64,000 bases of DNA from Bacteroides reticulotermitis JCM 10512 (GCF_000517545.1 NZ_BAIV01000003.1:124001-188000), one strand, 5' to 3'. Shown: positions 25,926 to 35,700, counted from the first letter of the stretch. Notes: a model not told the origin generated them from the sequence alone. Numbers and translations are program-made.

Positions 25926-28215
25926 TTAGTTCTGTAATTGCTCGTGCATTGAAGCAGCCGCTTTCCGACCGTCTCCCATGGCTAGAATAACCGTAGCACC
26001 ACCGCGAACGATGTCTCCACCGGCATAAATCATGGGGATTGACGATTGCATGTTTTCATCTACAGTGATGGTTCCCCGGCGACCGACTTCCAAACCTTTG
26101 ATCGAACTCGGAACAATTGGGTTGGGAGATACGCCAACGCTGACAATTGCTAAGTCGATATCAATCGTTTCGGTTGCTCCCGGAATAGCTATCGGGCTAC
26201 GACGTCCCGACTCATCAGGCTCTCCCAATTCCATCTTCTGGAGAATGACTTGTTTGACACGTCCCAGTTCGTCAGCCAAGTATTCAATTGGATTGTGCAA
26301 CGTCAGGAATTCGATACCTTCTTCTTTGGCATGTTTCACTTCCTCAAGACGTGCAGGCATTTCTTCTTCCGAACGACGATAAACAATCATGGCACGTTCG
26401 GCACCCAGGCGTCTGGCGGTACGGACAGAGTCCATTGCGGTGTTACCACCACCGATTACCGCTACTCGTTTACCCAGTGTAACCGGAGTATCGGAATCTT
26501 CGCTGGCTGCGTCCATCAGGTTGACACGAGTCAAGTACTCGTTGGAAGACATGATGTTGATTGAATTCTCTCCCGGAATATTCATGAAGTTAGGCAATCC
26601 GGCACCGGAGGCCACGAATACGCCTTTGAATCCTTCTTCTTTCAGATCGTCTACGCTAATCGTTTTTCCGACAATACAGTCTTTGATAAACTCGACACCC
26701 ATCTTCGACAGGTTATCGATTTCAACATCGACAATGTTGTTCGGCAGACGGAATTCAGGAATACCGTATTTTAGCACTCCGCCGATTTCATGCAACGCTT
26801 CAAATACGGTTACGTTGTATCCGTATTTAGCCATGTCACCGGCAAAAGCCAGTCCGGCTGGACCCGAACCGATAACTGCTATTTTGATGTTGTTCTTCTC
26901 AGCGATAACCGGAACCGAAATTTGTCCGCTCTCGCGTTCGTAATCGGCTGCGAAGCGTTCCAAGTGTCCAATGGCCACCGCTTCTTCGTTCATCTTGAGG
27001 TGGATACATTTTGATTCGCATTGTTTCTCTTGGGGGCAAACACGACCGCATACAGCCGGAAGGGCGCTTGTTTCTTTCAGCGTTTTGGCAGCTTCGAGAA
27101 ATTCGCCGCGCTCTATGTATTTAACGAACCGGGGGATATCGATACCTACCGGACATCCTTCCATACATCCCGGGTTGGCACAGTCCAAACAGCGCTTGGC
27201 TTCTGTAACAGCTTGTTCGGCTGTCAGTCCCTGGTTAACCTCTTCTTTCTTGCTGTGAGAACGGTATTCGGGATCAAGTTCATTCATTTCTACCCGAGGG
27301 ATAGTCGTGCGCTCTTTCGCTTTCATAGCTTTGCGTAGTTCGAGACGCCAAGGCGCATTGCGCGTTTTATCGTCTATCTCTTTAGTTGCTTCACATTCGG
27401 GTTGAAGCTTACTCATTTGTTCGCGTTCGATGCTTTTGAATGCGCCCATACGTTTGAGCATCTCATCAAAATCGACCTGATGACCGTCGAATTCGGGACC
27501 GTCTACGCAGACGAATCGGGTTTTTCCTCCTACGGTGATGCGGCAAGCACCACACATTCCTGTGCCGTCCACCATGATGGTGTTTAGCGACACGTCGGTA
27601 GGTATTTCATATTTCTTGGTTAATAAGCAGACAAACTTCATCATGATGGCGGGGCCAATGGCGAAGCATCTATTTACTTTTTCGCGTTTAATCACTTCTT
27701 CTACTCCTTCGGTAACCAAACCTTTGCGTCCGTACGAACCATCATCGGTCATGACAATTACCTCGTCAGAGCTTTCGCGTATCTCTTTTTCCAGGATAAT
27801 CAAATCTTTGCTTCGTCCGGCTAATACCGTGATGACCCGGTTACCGGCAGCTTTTAAAGCTTGTACGATCGGGAGCATCGGGGCAACACCTACACCACCA
27901 CCGGCACATACCACAGTACCGTAGTTCTCGATGTGAGTTGCTTGTCCCAACGGACCGACTACATCGGTGATATAATCACCTTCATTTAGTTCGCACAGGC
28001 GCGTGGAGGAGAGTCCTACTTCCTGTACAACCAGTGTGATAGTGCCTTTTTGGATATTAGAACCGGCTATAGTCAAAGGCATACGCTCCCCTTTTTCGCC
28101 TACACGTACAATCACAAAGTGACCGGCTCTACGTGACTTGGCAATCAATGGAGCTTCAATTTCTAGTTTAAACACTTTTTCCGAAAAGCGTTTCTTTGCT
28201 AATGATTTTGTTCAT
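25926..28215 (-). CDS. Fused ferredoxin/NAD(P) oxidoreductase (NfnA-NfnB-like; GltD family), frame break at the 5' end
   Basis: The N-terminal third (about 1-240) is a ferredoxin-reductase-type FAD/NAD domain with a terminal 2Fe-2S loop (MCGACRITVGGKTRFVC). The rest is a GltD-like part: cysteine clusters CLDCANPGCMEGC and CGRVCPQEKQCESKC for 4Fe-4S centres, then two dinucleotide-binding folds (VIGSGPAGLAFAGDM and VIGGGNTAMDSVRTA). This is the NfnA+NfnB arrangement in one chain, likely cytoplasmic electron exchange between NAD(P)H and ferredoxin; annotations often call it glutamate synthase small subunit. The ATG at 28215 (MNKIISKE) is out of frame with the rest: an extra T near 28191-28193 on the + strand explains it. 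Otherwise translation would start at a GTG at 28175. Confidence 0.92.
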
Positions 28216-28268
28216 CTTTATTTTGTTGGAATTATTACGTAACAAGTATCAGATTGATATTATTTGAG

Positions 28269-28276
28269 CAAAGATA
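28269..28276 (-). promoter_or_regulatory. -7 element of the NfnAB-like gene
   Basis: Read on the minus strand this is TATCTTTG, 53 nt before the ATG at 28215. A TTTG (28294-28297, minus) lies 17 nt upstream, slightly short. This supports 28215 as the true gene start. Confidence 0.55.
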
Positions 28277-28294
28277 CAGCAAATTTGGAAAAAC

Positions 28295-28329
28295 AAAAAA
28301 GAAAGCCACTCTTTTATTGAGTGGCTTTC
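28295..28329 (-). terminator. Rho-independent terminator of serS
   Basis: A perfect 11-bp stem (28301-28311 with 28319-28329) is followed on the minus strand by a T-rich tract. It lies 21 nt after the serS stop. Confidence 0.88.
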
Positions 28330-28350
28330 GGAATATTGAAGTGTTAATAT

Positions 28351-29625
28351 TTAGTCGATTATGTCGAATCCGCAATAAGGGACCAAGGCTTTTGGGATTC
28401 GGATGCCTTCGGGCGTTTGATTGTTTTCGAGCAGTGCGGCAACAATACGTGGCAATGCCAACGCAGAGCCGTTGAGTGTGTGGCAGAGTTCTGTTTTCTT
28501 TTCTCCGCTGCGATAGCGACATTTCAAGCGGTTGGCTTGGTAGGTGTCGAAGTTAGAGACTGAGCTAACTTCCAACCAGCGCTGTTGTGCTTCAGAGTAT
28601 ACCTCAAAGTCGAAGCAGAGTGCTGCGGTGAAACTCATGTCGCCACCACATAGGCGGAGAATGCGATACGGAAGTTCCAACTTTTGCAGTAAGCCTTCCA
28701 CATGATCGAGCATTTCCTGATGAGATTGCTGAGAGTTCTCCGGTTTATCGATACGAACCAATTCCACTTTGGAGAATTCGTGCAGACGATTTAAACCACG
28801 CACATCTTTGCCATACGATCCGGCTTCACGACGGAAGCATTGCGTATATGCACAGTTCTTGATCGGTAGTTGCTTCTCGTCCAGAATTACGTCCCGGTAA
28901 ATATTGGTCACGGGTACTTCGGCAGTTGGGATCAGGTATAAATCGTCCACCTCGCAATGGTACATTTGTCCTTCCTTATCAGGTAGTTGTCCCGTTCCGT
29001 AACCGGAAGCGGCATTGACAACCGTAGGAGGCATGATTTCAAGATACCCTGATTTGCGTGCCTCTTCCAGAAAGAAGTTAATCAGTGCACGTTGTAATTG
29101 CGCGCCTTTTCCTTTATATACCGGAAAACCGGCTCCGGTGATCTTGACTCCTAAGTCGAAATCAATCAGATCATATTTCTTGGTTAGTTCCCAATGGGGA
29201 AGGGCGTCTTTAGGAAGTTCGGTTTCCATTCCACCCATTTTCTCTACTACATTGTCCTCGGCATTCGTACCTTCGGGAACGCTTTCGTAGGGTATATTGG
29301 GAATTGTGTAAAGTAGATTCTGCAACTCGGTAGCTGCTTCTGTCATGGCAGCATCCAACTCTTTATTGACCTCTTTCAGTTCGGTAACTTGGGCACGGGC
29401 AGCTTCCGCTTCTTCTTTCTTGCCTTCTTTCATAAATTGACCGATCGTGCGCGAAAGTGAGTTTACCTCTGCCAGATTGTTATCTAATTGATTTTGTGCA
29501 CTACGTCTTTTGTCGTTGAAAGCGATAACTTCATCAATCGTTTCTTTAGCATTCTTGAAATGCTTCTTTTCCAGTCCGCGGAGTACCGCCTCTGTATCGT
29601 CTGTAATCTGTTTAATGGTCAGCAT
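28351..29625 (-). CDS. serS: Seryl-tRNA synthetase
   Basis: SerRS charges tRNA-Ser. I start at 29625 (MLTIKQITDDTEAVL), giving 424 residues, the usual length. The frame open further upstream to 29784 has no family support. The N-terminal coiled-coil arm covers about residues 30-100. Class II motifs follow: motif 2 in CFRREAGSYGKDVRGLNRLHEF and motif 3 in LNGSALALPRIVAALLENNQ. A good -7 element lies 35 nt upstream. Confidence 0.98.
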   Translation of the reverse strand: MLTIKQITDDTEAVLRGLEKKHFKNAKETIDEVIAFNDKRRSAQNQLDNNLAEVNSLSRTIGQFMKEGKKEEAEAARAQVTELKEVNKELDAAMTEAATELQNLLYTIPNIPYESVPEGTNAEDNVVEKMGGMETELPKDALPHWELTKKYDLIDFDLGVKITGAGFPVYKGKGAQLQRALINFFLEEARKSGYLEIMPPTVVNAASGYGTGQLPDKEGQMYHCEVDDLYLIPTAEVPVTNIYRDVILDEKQLPIKNCAYTQCFRREAGSYGKDVRGLNRLHEFSKVELVRIDKPENSQQSHQEMLDHVEGLLQKLELPYRILRLCGGDMSFTAALCFDFEVYSEAQQRWLEVSSVSNFDTYQANRLKCRYRSGEKKTELCHTLNGSALALPRIVAALLENNQTPEGIRIPKALVPYCGFDIID

Positions 29626-29660
29626 ATCTATACTTTTTATGTACTTTCTTTTTGCGATCA

Positions 29661-29668
29661 CAAAGATA
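29661..29668 (-). promoter_or_regulatory. -7 element of serS
   Basis: Minus-strand TATCTTTG lies 35 nt before the serS ATG. Its position also argues against the longer upstream start. Confidence 0.55.
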
Positions 29669-29770
29669 AGGAAAAAACGAACAATCCGTAAAAATAAGGG
29701 CATATAATTGCGGGTGCCCGATAAGGCCCATGTATGCACATGGGTGCAAGTAAACCCTGTTTCGGCACGA

Positions 29771-29930
29771 ATTGAAGCATCCAATTGACTGGAATCAACC
29801 GTTCAATTGAAGTAAGTTGAATACTTGTTTTAGGTAAGTCGAGTCTTTGATTCAACTAACTCGATCTGTTGGAACTAGTTAACTGATTTTTAAGTTGTTA
29901 ATACCTACATGCTAGGTTGTTAATGCTTGA
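29771..29930. repeat. Degenerate 22-23-nt periodic palindromic stretch
   Basis: This stretch breaks into about six units of 22-23 nt, most opening with TT and carrying imperfect self-complementary cores: CAATTG..CAATTG-type at 29771-29800, then CAATTGAAG, GATTCAACTAACTCGAT, GGAACTAGTTAAC, GTTGTTAATACC and GTTGTTAATGC. Divergence is high, so unit borders are approximate. It lies just upstream of serS and has no coding potential. Confidence 0.45.
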
Positions 29931-29984
29931 GAGTTTGATTCTCTTGAACTGAGCGCATAATTATAGAGAATAGGGAAACTAATT

Positions 29985-30047
29985 AAAAAGAGCCTGATCT
30001 TTTAAAAAAACATCAGGCTCTTTCAATGAAAAGATCAGGCTCTTTTT
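29985..30047. terminator. Two overlapping, mutually exclusive hairpins
   Basis: The 19-nt segment at 29985-30003 is perfectly complementary to 30029-30047. Its first part (29987-29998) can instead pair with a nearer copy at 30012-30023. The near and far copies share ATCAGGCTCTTT. Both hairpins end in A/T runs on either strand, so this may be a bidirectional terminator or a duplicated one. No gene lies immediately upstream in either direction. Confidence 0.6.
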
Positions 30048-30153
30048 AAAAAACATCGAGATCTTTTTTGGGGAAGAATTCGATGTGGAGTTTGGTTTCT
30101 TTTGTGTTTTAGTAATCTTCTCTCTTCCTCCTACATGCAAGAAAAAATATTTT

Positions 30154-30307
30154 ATCTCTCATGGTCTCATTGTTTGTGTGTTAAGTGTCAGATAATCAAA
30201 ATGATAAAGAATGAGAGATACTTTTGAAAACTGGTATCTCTCATCATTTTCTCGTATTTTTGCCTCTTTTTTGGCTTATCTCTCATTCATTTTGAGGGAT
30301 CTCTCAT
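30154..30307. repeat. Dispersed ATCTCTCAT repeats
   Basis: ATCTCTCAT occurs four times directly (30154-30162, 30236-30244, 30278-30286, 30299-30307) and once inverted (30211-30219). The inverted copy and its neighbour form a 10-bp hairpin (30211-30220 with 30235-30244). The stretch is otherwise A/T-rich and non-coding. Confidence 0.7.
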
Positions 30308-30653
30308 TCTTTTTTGAGTACTGCTTAAGTTTCGACTCTTTTGCACCCCGTACCATATCCATGCAGCTATTCTGTGTCTATGTTTTCATTTTTGGAGCTT
30401 GAGAGAAGTACTTTGCATAATGATACAACACGCTTATGACTGAATCACTTTTTTGTGTATTGTTCAGTATATCAATTGATTACAATGCGCCTTCTTTTTC
30501 TCGATCCTTTTATTCTGAGGAGTGATAGCTATTGTTTGCTTCCCCCAAAAACAGAGTTTTCATTTCACCAAATAACTCTATTTAAGAACCGTATCGTGCG
30601 CAACTATTCGTGGATTTAAGTAGTCTTTCTTTATGTTTATTCCCTTCTATTTC

Positions 30654-30745
30654 CTGTTGCACATATTGTGCGACGGCTGTTCCATAGTATGTGCGACAGG
30701 TGTTCCACAATATGTGAGTCAGCTGTTCCACAGTTGTGGAACAGG
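30654..30745. repeat. Four tandem 23-bp palindromic repeats
   Basis: Four units of exactly 23 bp run head to tail: 30654-30676, 30677-30699, 30700-30722 and 30723-30745. Three open with CTGTT and one with GTGTT. Most carry a self-complementary core: GCACA-TAT-TGTGC in unit 1, CACA-ATA-TGTG in unit 3, and 10-bp arms around GT in unit 4 (30723-30732 with 30735-30744); unit 2 is decayed. There are no unique spacers, so this is not a CRISPR array. The gap 30048-31076 holds this, the ATCTCTCAT repeats and no gene that I can support. Confidence 0.82.
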
Positions 30746-31076
30746 AAATATTATGGGCAAAGATGCCTTTTACTAGGTGTTTGCGGCTATCTGCCGGGAT
30801 ATTTTGCCAAGTACACAGTCTTCGGAAATCGGTATTATCTGTTGAAAAGATCAGTATCAGAAAAGAAGGCGCAATATATTGAATTGTCAATCAGTCTTTT
30901 ATGGGAAAAAGTGACTATGACATGATGTGTTCTTACATGTTGTCACACTCCTAATTTCTGTATTTTACTAGTCAGTCTGTCTATAGATGCAGTCTATCCG
31001 CTGGAGTTCACATTGATCGGAGTTAGGGGAGAACCCTTTTTATGATAAGTAATGGGGTGTGGCGTGGTTATATATA

Positions 31077-31118
31077 AAAAAGCGGAGATATAATCACATG
31101 GATTACATCTCCGCTTTT
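31077..31118 (-). terminator. Rho-independent terminator of rplU-rpmA
   Basis: A long stem with one mismatch (about 31077-31096 with 31100-31118) opens with AAAAGCGGAGAT and closes with ATCTCCGCTTTT. It lies 19 nt after the rpmA stop on the minus strand. Confidence 0.85.
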
Positions 31119-31137
31119 AATTTATTCAGTTGTGCTA

Positions 31138-31404
31138 TTATGCTTCTTCAGATGCAGGAATAACAGAAACATATCTTCTGTCTTCTTTACCTACTTTAAA
31201 GCTAACTGTACCATCTACTAAAGCGAAAAGAGTGTGGTCTTTACCCATACCCATGTTGTCACCTGGGTGGAATTCAGTACCTCTTTGACGAATGATAATG
31301 TTGCCTGCTTTGCAAACTTCGCCACCAAATATCTTAACGCCTAATCTTTTACTTTGCGATTCGCGGCCGTTCTTAGAACTACCGACACCTTTTTTATGTG
31401 CCAT
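31138..31404 (-). CDS. rpmA: 50S ribosomal protein L27
   Basis: This 88-residue ribosomal protein lies near the peptidyl-transferase centre. The N-terminus [24 protein letters not shown] and the segments [27 protein letters not shown] are diagnostic. There is no N-terminal cleavable extension of the Firmicutes type. It lies 23 nt after rplU, in the usual rplU-rpmA order. Confidence 0.99.
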   Translation of the reverse strand: MAHKKGVGSSKNGRESQSKRLGVKIFGGEVCKAGNIIIRQRGTEFHPGDNMGMGKDHTLFALVDGTVSFKVGKEDRRYVSVIPASEEA

Positions 31405-31427
31405 TTCTTCTTACTTTTTAAAATTGA

Positions 31428-31745
31428 TTAAGCTACTACTTCTGTAATTGTTAACTCAGTGAACTGTTGACGGTGACCGTTCAGTTTTCTGTGACCTTTT
31501 CTTCTTTTCTTGTGGAAAACCAAGACTTTGTCGCCTTTAACCAAGTTTGATACTACTTGGCAAACCACTTTCGCGCCTTCTACGGTCGGAGCACCTACAG
31601 TAATGTTACCGTCTTTGTCTACCAATAGAACTTTGTCGAATTCTACAGTTACACCGTTTTCTGCACCTGCGATGTGGTGAACGAACAATTTTTTGCCAGC
31701 TTCTGCTTTAAACTGCTGACCGTTAATTTCTACAATTGCGTACAT
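31428..31745 (-). CDS. rplU: 50S ribosomal protein L21
   Basis: The 105-residue protein starts [23 protein letters not shown] and contains the family signature [25 protein letters not shown] near its C-terminus. It is the first gene of the rplU-rpmA operon, with a full consensus promoter 90 nt upstream and so an untranslated leader of about 80 nt. Confidence 0.99.
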   Translation of the reverse strand: MYAIVEINGQQFKAEAGKKLFVHHIAGAENGVTVEFDKVLLVDKDGNITVGAPTVEGAKVVCQVVSNLVKGDKVLVFHKKRRKGHRKLNGHRQQFTELTITEVVA

Positions 31746-31834
31746 CTTATATATAATGTATAAGTTAGCTCCGGCAGGTGGTCTTTAATCACTTAAAGGA
31801 CTCTTTATCGAACCTGTTGCGGAATAATCGGGCA

Positions 31835-31866
31835 CAAAATTACAGTTTTTATTTATCACATACAAA
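31835..31866 (-). promoter_or_regulatory. Consensus Bacteroidetes promoter of rplU-rpmA
   Basis: On the minus strand, TTTG (31863-31866) is followed after exactly 20 nt by TAATTTTG (31835-31842). This fits both parts of the TTTG / 19-21 nt / TAnnTTTG consensus and is the best promoter match that I found in the window. Confidence 0.75.
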
Positions 31867-32010
31867 TGTTTCTTCGCTTTTTTGTTGCTGAAATAGAACG
31901 TATTCGGTCTCTTTGACTGCGTTTTTGTTTTATTTGCACGGTTTGTCGAGAATATACCGCTAACTTGAGTTTGTTGAGCAAGCGCTTTATAGATGCAGCA
32001 GTATCCCGTT

Positions 32011-32895
32011 TTATTTGATCGGCTCCACTGTGTACCCACGTAACTTCAATAGATTCAATAATCCTTTATCTCCCGGCAAATGTAAAGCGCCGACTGCAAC
32101 GAAAGTAGGAGCTTCTTTCATGATAACATCTAACTTTTTCACCCACGCCTGATTTCGTTTATCATTCATGGCGGCTTCTTCTTCCGGCAATGGGTCACAG
32201 GAGTCATTATTCCGTTCCCGGCTTATCAGGAGTATTTTGTCCAAATCCTGTTTCATATACGCTTCCGTTGCAACTCTGAGTTGCTCTACCTCGGCGTCGA
32301 TATTTTTGAGTGTGCACATTAATAATTGAGCTTGCCGGGTGAGGGAAGTGCTATTGTATAACAGATTAAATTGAAATTCGGGTGTTTCAAGTCCTTCCAC
32401 TTTCTTACCTTCCCGCAATGCTTCGGTCTGAAAGTAGGTGTCTAATTGTTCTTGTGGGTTGAAGCCCCCGATATGTTTTACGTAGGCCATTACTACGATG
32501 TTGTTTTGCAGAGCAGCGGGCTTGAGCTTGGGAACGACTGCCAGATCCAACCGTAGGTTCTCTTTGCTGAATTTGTTAACCAGTTCATATTCTTCCGCGC
32601 CCAAGAGTGATTGCAGTGTCGTATCGCTTTGAATCATCATCTGTTGCTGCATCTTTTGCATGGTTGTGGCGGACTGAATATCCGAGATTTTCAACTCACC
32701 ATATACTTGACGAGTCGCTTTTAACGCTTCCGGCAAACCGGCAATGCTATCTTTGATGCTAAGTGGAGCCAGGTGATGTGTACCGATAATGTATGAGGGG
32801 CTTTGCAGTCCGTTACCCGATACTTTCCAAAGGATTTGTGCATGTGCGCTTAAAGCAATGCACACAAAAAGAATTGTTCCTACAAATGTTTTCAT
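32011..32895 (-). CDS. TraB/GumN-family protein
   Basis: The 294-residue product has a signal peptide (MKTFVGTILFVCIALSAHA). The family's two conserved blocks are present: an N-terminal GxxHLAP motif (SYIIGTHHLAPLSIKDS) and a C-terminal FVAVGALHLPGDKGLLNLL. Between them lies a helical region with EGLETPEFQFNLL. Related TIKI proteins are metalloproteases, and bacterial members are presumed periplasmic peptidases or hydrolases, but activity here is untested. It is the last gene of a tight five-gene run beginning with the M16 peptidase. Confidence 0.88.
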   Translation of the reverse strand: MKTFVGTILFVCIALSAHAQILWKVSGNGLQSPSYIIGTHHLAPLSIKDSIAGLPEALKATRQVYGELKISDIQSATTMQKMQQQMMIQSDTTLQSLLGAEEYELVNKFSKENLRLDLAVVPKLKPAALQNNIVVMAYVKHIGGFNPQEQLDTYFQTEALREGKKVEGLETPEFQFNLLYNSTSLTRQAQLLMCTLKNIDAEVEQLRVATEAYMKQDLDKILLISRERNNDSCDPLPEEEAAMNDKRNQAWVKKLDVIMKEAPTFVAVGALHLPGDKGLLNLLKLRGYTVEPIK

Positions 32896-32921
32896 ACCTG
32901 AATTTATTTATGCCGGAATCG

Positions 32922-33437
32922 TTAGCGGAGCCTTCCGCCGGATATCCAGTGTTGTGTGTAATAACGTTCGCTGAGGTTGCTGATAATAACGCCACTGCTG
33001 GTGCTGGCATGGATGAATTTGCCGTCTTTGAGGTAGATACCGACGTGGGCGGGCTTCCTACCGGACTGATTGCTGGTGAAAAAGACCAAATCACCTTCGC
33101 GTAGATTGCGTTTGGGTACTTTGCTACTTTCGTTTTTCTGTTCGTCTGTGCTGCGGGATAGTGAGGTGCGGTATACCTTTTTATAAAGTTGGGTGGTCAG
33201 ACCGGAGCAGTCGGTTCCTCTTTTAGAATCACCTCCGGGCCGGTAGGGGGTACCGATCCATTCGGATGCTTCTACATATAGTTTGTGGTTGTCTTCTAAG
33301 TTGATATCCATGCCCAAGCGCACAGATGCCCGGGCTATTGCTTTGTAATCGAGACGTGGAGCAGTGGTGCGGCAGGAGCTGAAACTGATAGCGATTCCTA
33401 CCAATACAACGAGCTGTATCGCATACTTTCTGATCAT
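32922..33437 (-). CDS. NlpC/P60-family (C40) peptidoglycan peptidase, lipoprotein
   Basis: The 171-residue protein has a lipoprotein signal (VVLVGIAISFSSCRTT, Cys22). Its NlpC/P60 domain carries catalytic Cys in GTDCSGLTTQLYKKV and His in PAHVGIYLKDGKFIHAS. It should cleave stem-peptide bonds in the cell wall. It is nearly adjacent to the upstream ABC ATPase (4 nt apart) and 26 nt before the TraB gene. The length suits a single-domain Spr-like enzyme. Confidence 0.92.
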   Translation of the reverse strand: MIRKYAIQLVVLVGIAISFSSCRTTAPRLDYKAIARASVRLGMDINLEDNHKLYVEASEWIGTPYRPGGDSKRGTDCSGLTTQLYKKVYRTSLSRSTDEQKNESSKVPKRNLREGDLVFFTSNQSGRKPAHVGIYLKDGKFIHASTSSGVIISNLSERYYTQHWISGGRLR

Positions 33438-33441
33438 TTTT

Positions 33442-34146
33442 TCATTCGGTTATATTAAAGTAATCTTCTAATTCTTTTTCCGCTGAATTGTTTTCATTGA
33501 CAATGTCGCGCAGGAGTATCCCGTTTTCTAGTAGAGCAATGCGTGGGCACACATCTATTGTATGGTTAAGGTTGTGACTGGAAATGATGACCGTAGCCTG
33601 ATGCTCTTCGTTGTACTTCTTAAGCAAGTTCTTGATAACGGACTGCGAACTGGGGTCGAGGAAATTGAACGGTTCGTCCAGAATCAGTAATTGCGGATGA
33701 TGAAGCATGGCCGAAATAATCCCAATCTTTTGTTTGTTCCCGGCAGAGAAGTTGCGGATGAGCTTTTTAAGTCCGATCACTTCGCCATTCATGAAGCGTC
33801 CGAAGGTTAGAAGCCTTTCATCGACCTCTTCTTTTTTCAAGCCATACATCTTTCCGATAAAGTAGAAGTACTCTTCGGGCGTGAGGTAGTCGATCAGGAA
33901 TCCGTCGTCGATGAAAGCGCCGGTGAACTTTTTCCAGTCCTCATTCTGGCTGACATCGATACCTTGAATAACAACCTGGCCTTCGTCTGTTTTCAGCAAG
34001 TCCAGCATTAATCGGAAAAGAGTGGTTTTACCGGCACCATTATTACCAACCAGCCCAAGCATTTCGCCTTGGTTGATTTCATAGTGTGCAATGTCTACGG
34101 CTGTTTTTTCGCCGAATTTCTTTAAAAGTTTATCAATGATAATCAC
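33442..34146 (-). CDS. ABC transporter ATP-binding protein
   Basis: This is a 234-residue cytoplasmic ATPase with Walker A GLVGNNGAGKTTL (about residues 35-47), signature NFSAGNKQKIGI, Walker B LLILDEPFNFLDP, and the switch His in IISSHNLNHT. It is the partner of the DUF5687 membrane protein 28 nt upstream. The pair resembles export ATPases of the CcmA/NatA type. The substrate is unknown. Confidence 0.92.
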   Translation of the reverse strand: MIIIDKLLKKFGEKTAVDIAHYEINQGEMLGLVGNNGAGKTTLFRLMLDLLKTDEGQVVIQGIDVSQNEDWKKFTGAFIDDGFLIDYLTPEEYFYFIGKMYGLKKEEVDERLLTFGRFMNGEVIGLKKLIRNFSAGNKQKIGIISAMLHHPQLLILDEPFNFLDPSSQSVIKNLLKKYNEEHQATVIISSHNLNHTIDVCPRIALLENGILLRDIVNENNSAEKELEDYFNITE

Positions 34147-34174
34147 AGGTTCTGTTTTTTAAAGGTTAATCACT

Positions 34175-35676
34175 CTATATCTTACTGACGCTGTCTCGGA
34201 AACCTTCCATGTTTGCATATCGCCGGCTCATAAAGCGTCGGTATACATTCTGTATCCATAACGGTGAAGTCAGGGTAAAGCCCAGTCCGACTGACAACAA
34301 GATGATGTAAGTTATTGTTTCCCCTAATAGGGCATTCAATGTACTGAACAGAATGAGCGGTATACCGAAGGCACCAAAGTTGATAAGCATTTGGAGTCCA
34401 CTGTTCGATTGGCGACCGGTTACTTTCTCATTCAGGCTACGGTTTGTTTGTTGTATACCGCCAGTTGAAAGAAACAAAAATAAATAAAACCAATGGTATA
34501 GAAAAACCAGGCGAAAGCGCCCAATAGTGTGAGTTTACCCATCACAATGGCCGGAATCATTAAGACGAACGGAATGATTTCGCCAATTGAATATATATAG
34601 TATTTTGCCTTCAATAAATTGAAGATCGATTCTTTTCGAGACATTAGGCCGTCGATATAGTTCCCCTCGAAAGACATAATCTGTGATAGGATGATCATAC
34701 CGAAAACGGCAAAGTTGTATACACATATAAATGAGGTCATAAAGCGCCCGTCGTATACAGTCGAGAAACTGAGTATACTTGAAAAGGCGAGGACCACAAT
34801 CGCTACACTTCTCAACGCACCTTTACAACGGCGGTTGCGTAGCAGCATTTTTAATTCCAGGCGCATGTATTCGCCTATTTCTCCATAACGTTCGAAAAAC
34901 TTATATTCCGAAACGTGTTTGATCTGCGAGTCATCCACTTTAGCCAGTTCCGCATAAATCAGTTTGGACATGATTTGGCGATTGATTAGCCATAAAAGTA
35001 GTGTGACAAGTAGTATGCTTAAAAAATAAAGAAGATTTCCTTGGATAAATCCTTCTCCTAAGTTCATGAAGAAGTAGAAGAGGAGACTGTCCTTGGGGAT
35101 AAAGATGAGGCAGCCTATTCCCGCATAGAATGCGATAGGCAATAATACCCACCAGATAGCTTCACTGATTAGCGTCCGGCAGAGCAGGTACCAATAATTA
35201 TTGGCAATAATAAGTAACCAGATCCCAATGAGGTAGGCGAGTACGCCCATGACTCCGAAGAATTTGGGAATCGTAATAATAGAGAATGGTATAAAAAGAA
35301 AGAGCCAGATGAGGTTGAATGTGCTTATTCCGGAGCGGATAAGCAGAAAGTCAATAAGGCGGTTGCGATTAACCGGCAGCAGGAGGTAAGGTTTTACCTC
35401 CTGTGTCGGTGTTTTTTGAAATGGAATACGCATCAGAAAGTCCAGTGCCAGAATGAAGATCAACACAGCAGCGTTCATCACATCGTATGGTTCCCGATTG
35501 GGAACCATATCTGCAAGACCGAATGCAAGTGATGTGCCGATAAATATCAGGTAACCGGCCCAGAAAACTCCCATGACATAACCGAGTATTTTGGCAAATT
35601 TGTTTTTGTCATACATCGGGTGCCTTTTAGTTGCGAGCTTTCCCTGTTTGCGTAATTCATTAAAAAATGTCATCAT
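34175..35676 (-). CDS. DUF5687-family ABC transporter membrane protein, frameshifted
   Basis: This is a polytopic membrane protein with about ten hydrophobic segments (for example FAKILGYVMGVFWAGYLIFIG, and LLIIANNYWYLL in the middle). The frame breaks near 34438-34441: one frame ends FQLAVYNKQTVA, and the other resumes SLNEKVTGRQSNSGLQML. Restoring one base gives 500 residues and a continuous membrane domain. It is 28 nt before the ABC ATPase gene and 25 nt after the M16 peptidase gene. The family commonly pairs with such ATPases in Bacteroidetes, and its substrate is unknown. Confidence 0.85.
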
Positions 35677-35700
35677 AAATAGATCGTTGAAGAAATATTA

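Noticed and set aside
30654..30745. CRISPR-like repeat array
   Set aside because: Units are directly adjacent without unique spacers, and no cas gene is present.
31785..32039. 84-codon minus ORF upstream of rplU
   Set aside because: It overlaps the end of the TraB-like gene and covers the rplU promoter. Composition is low-complexity Lys/Asn/Thr.
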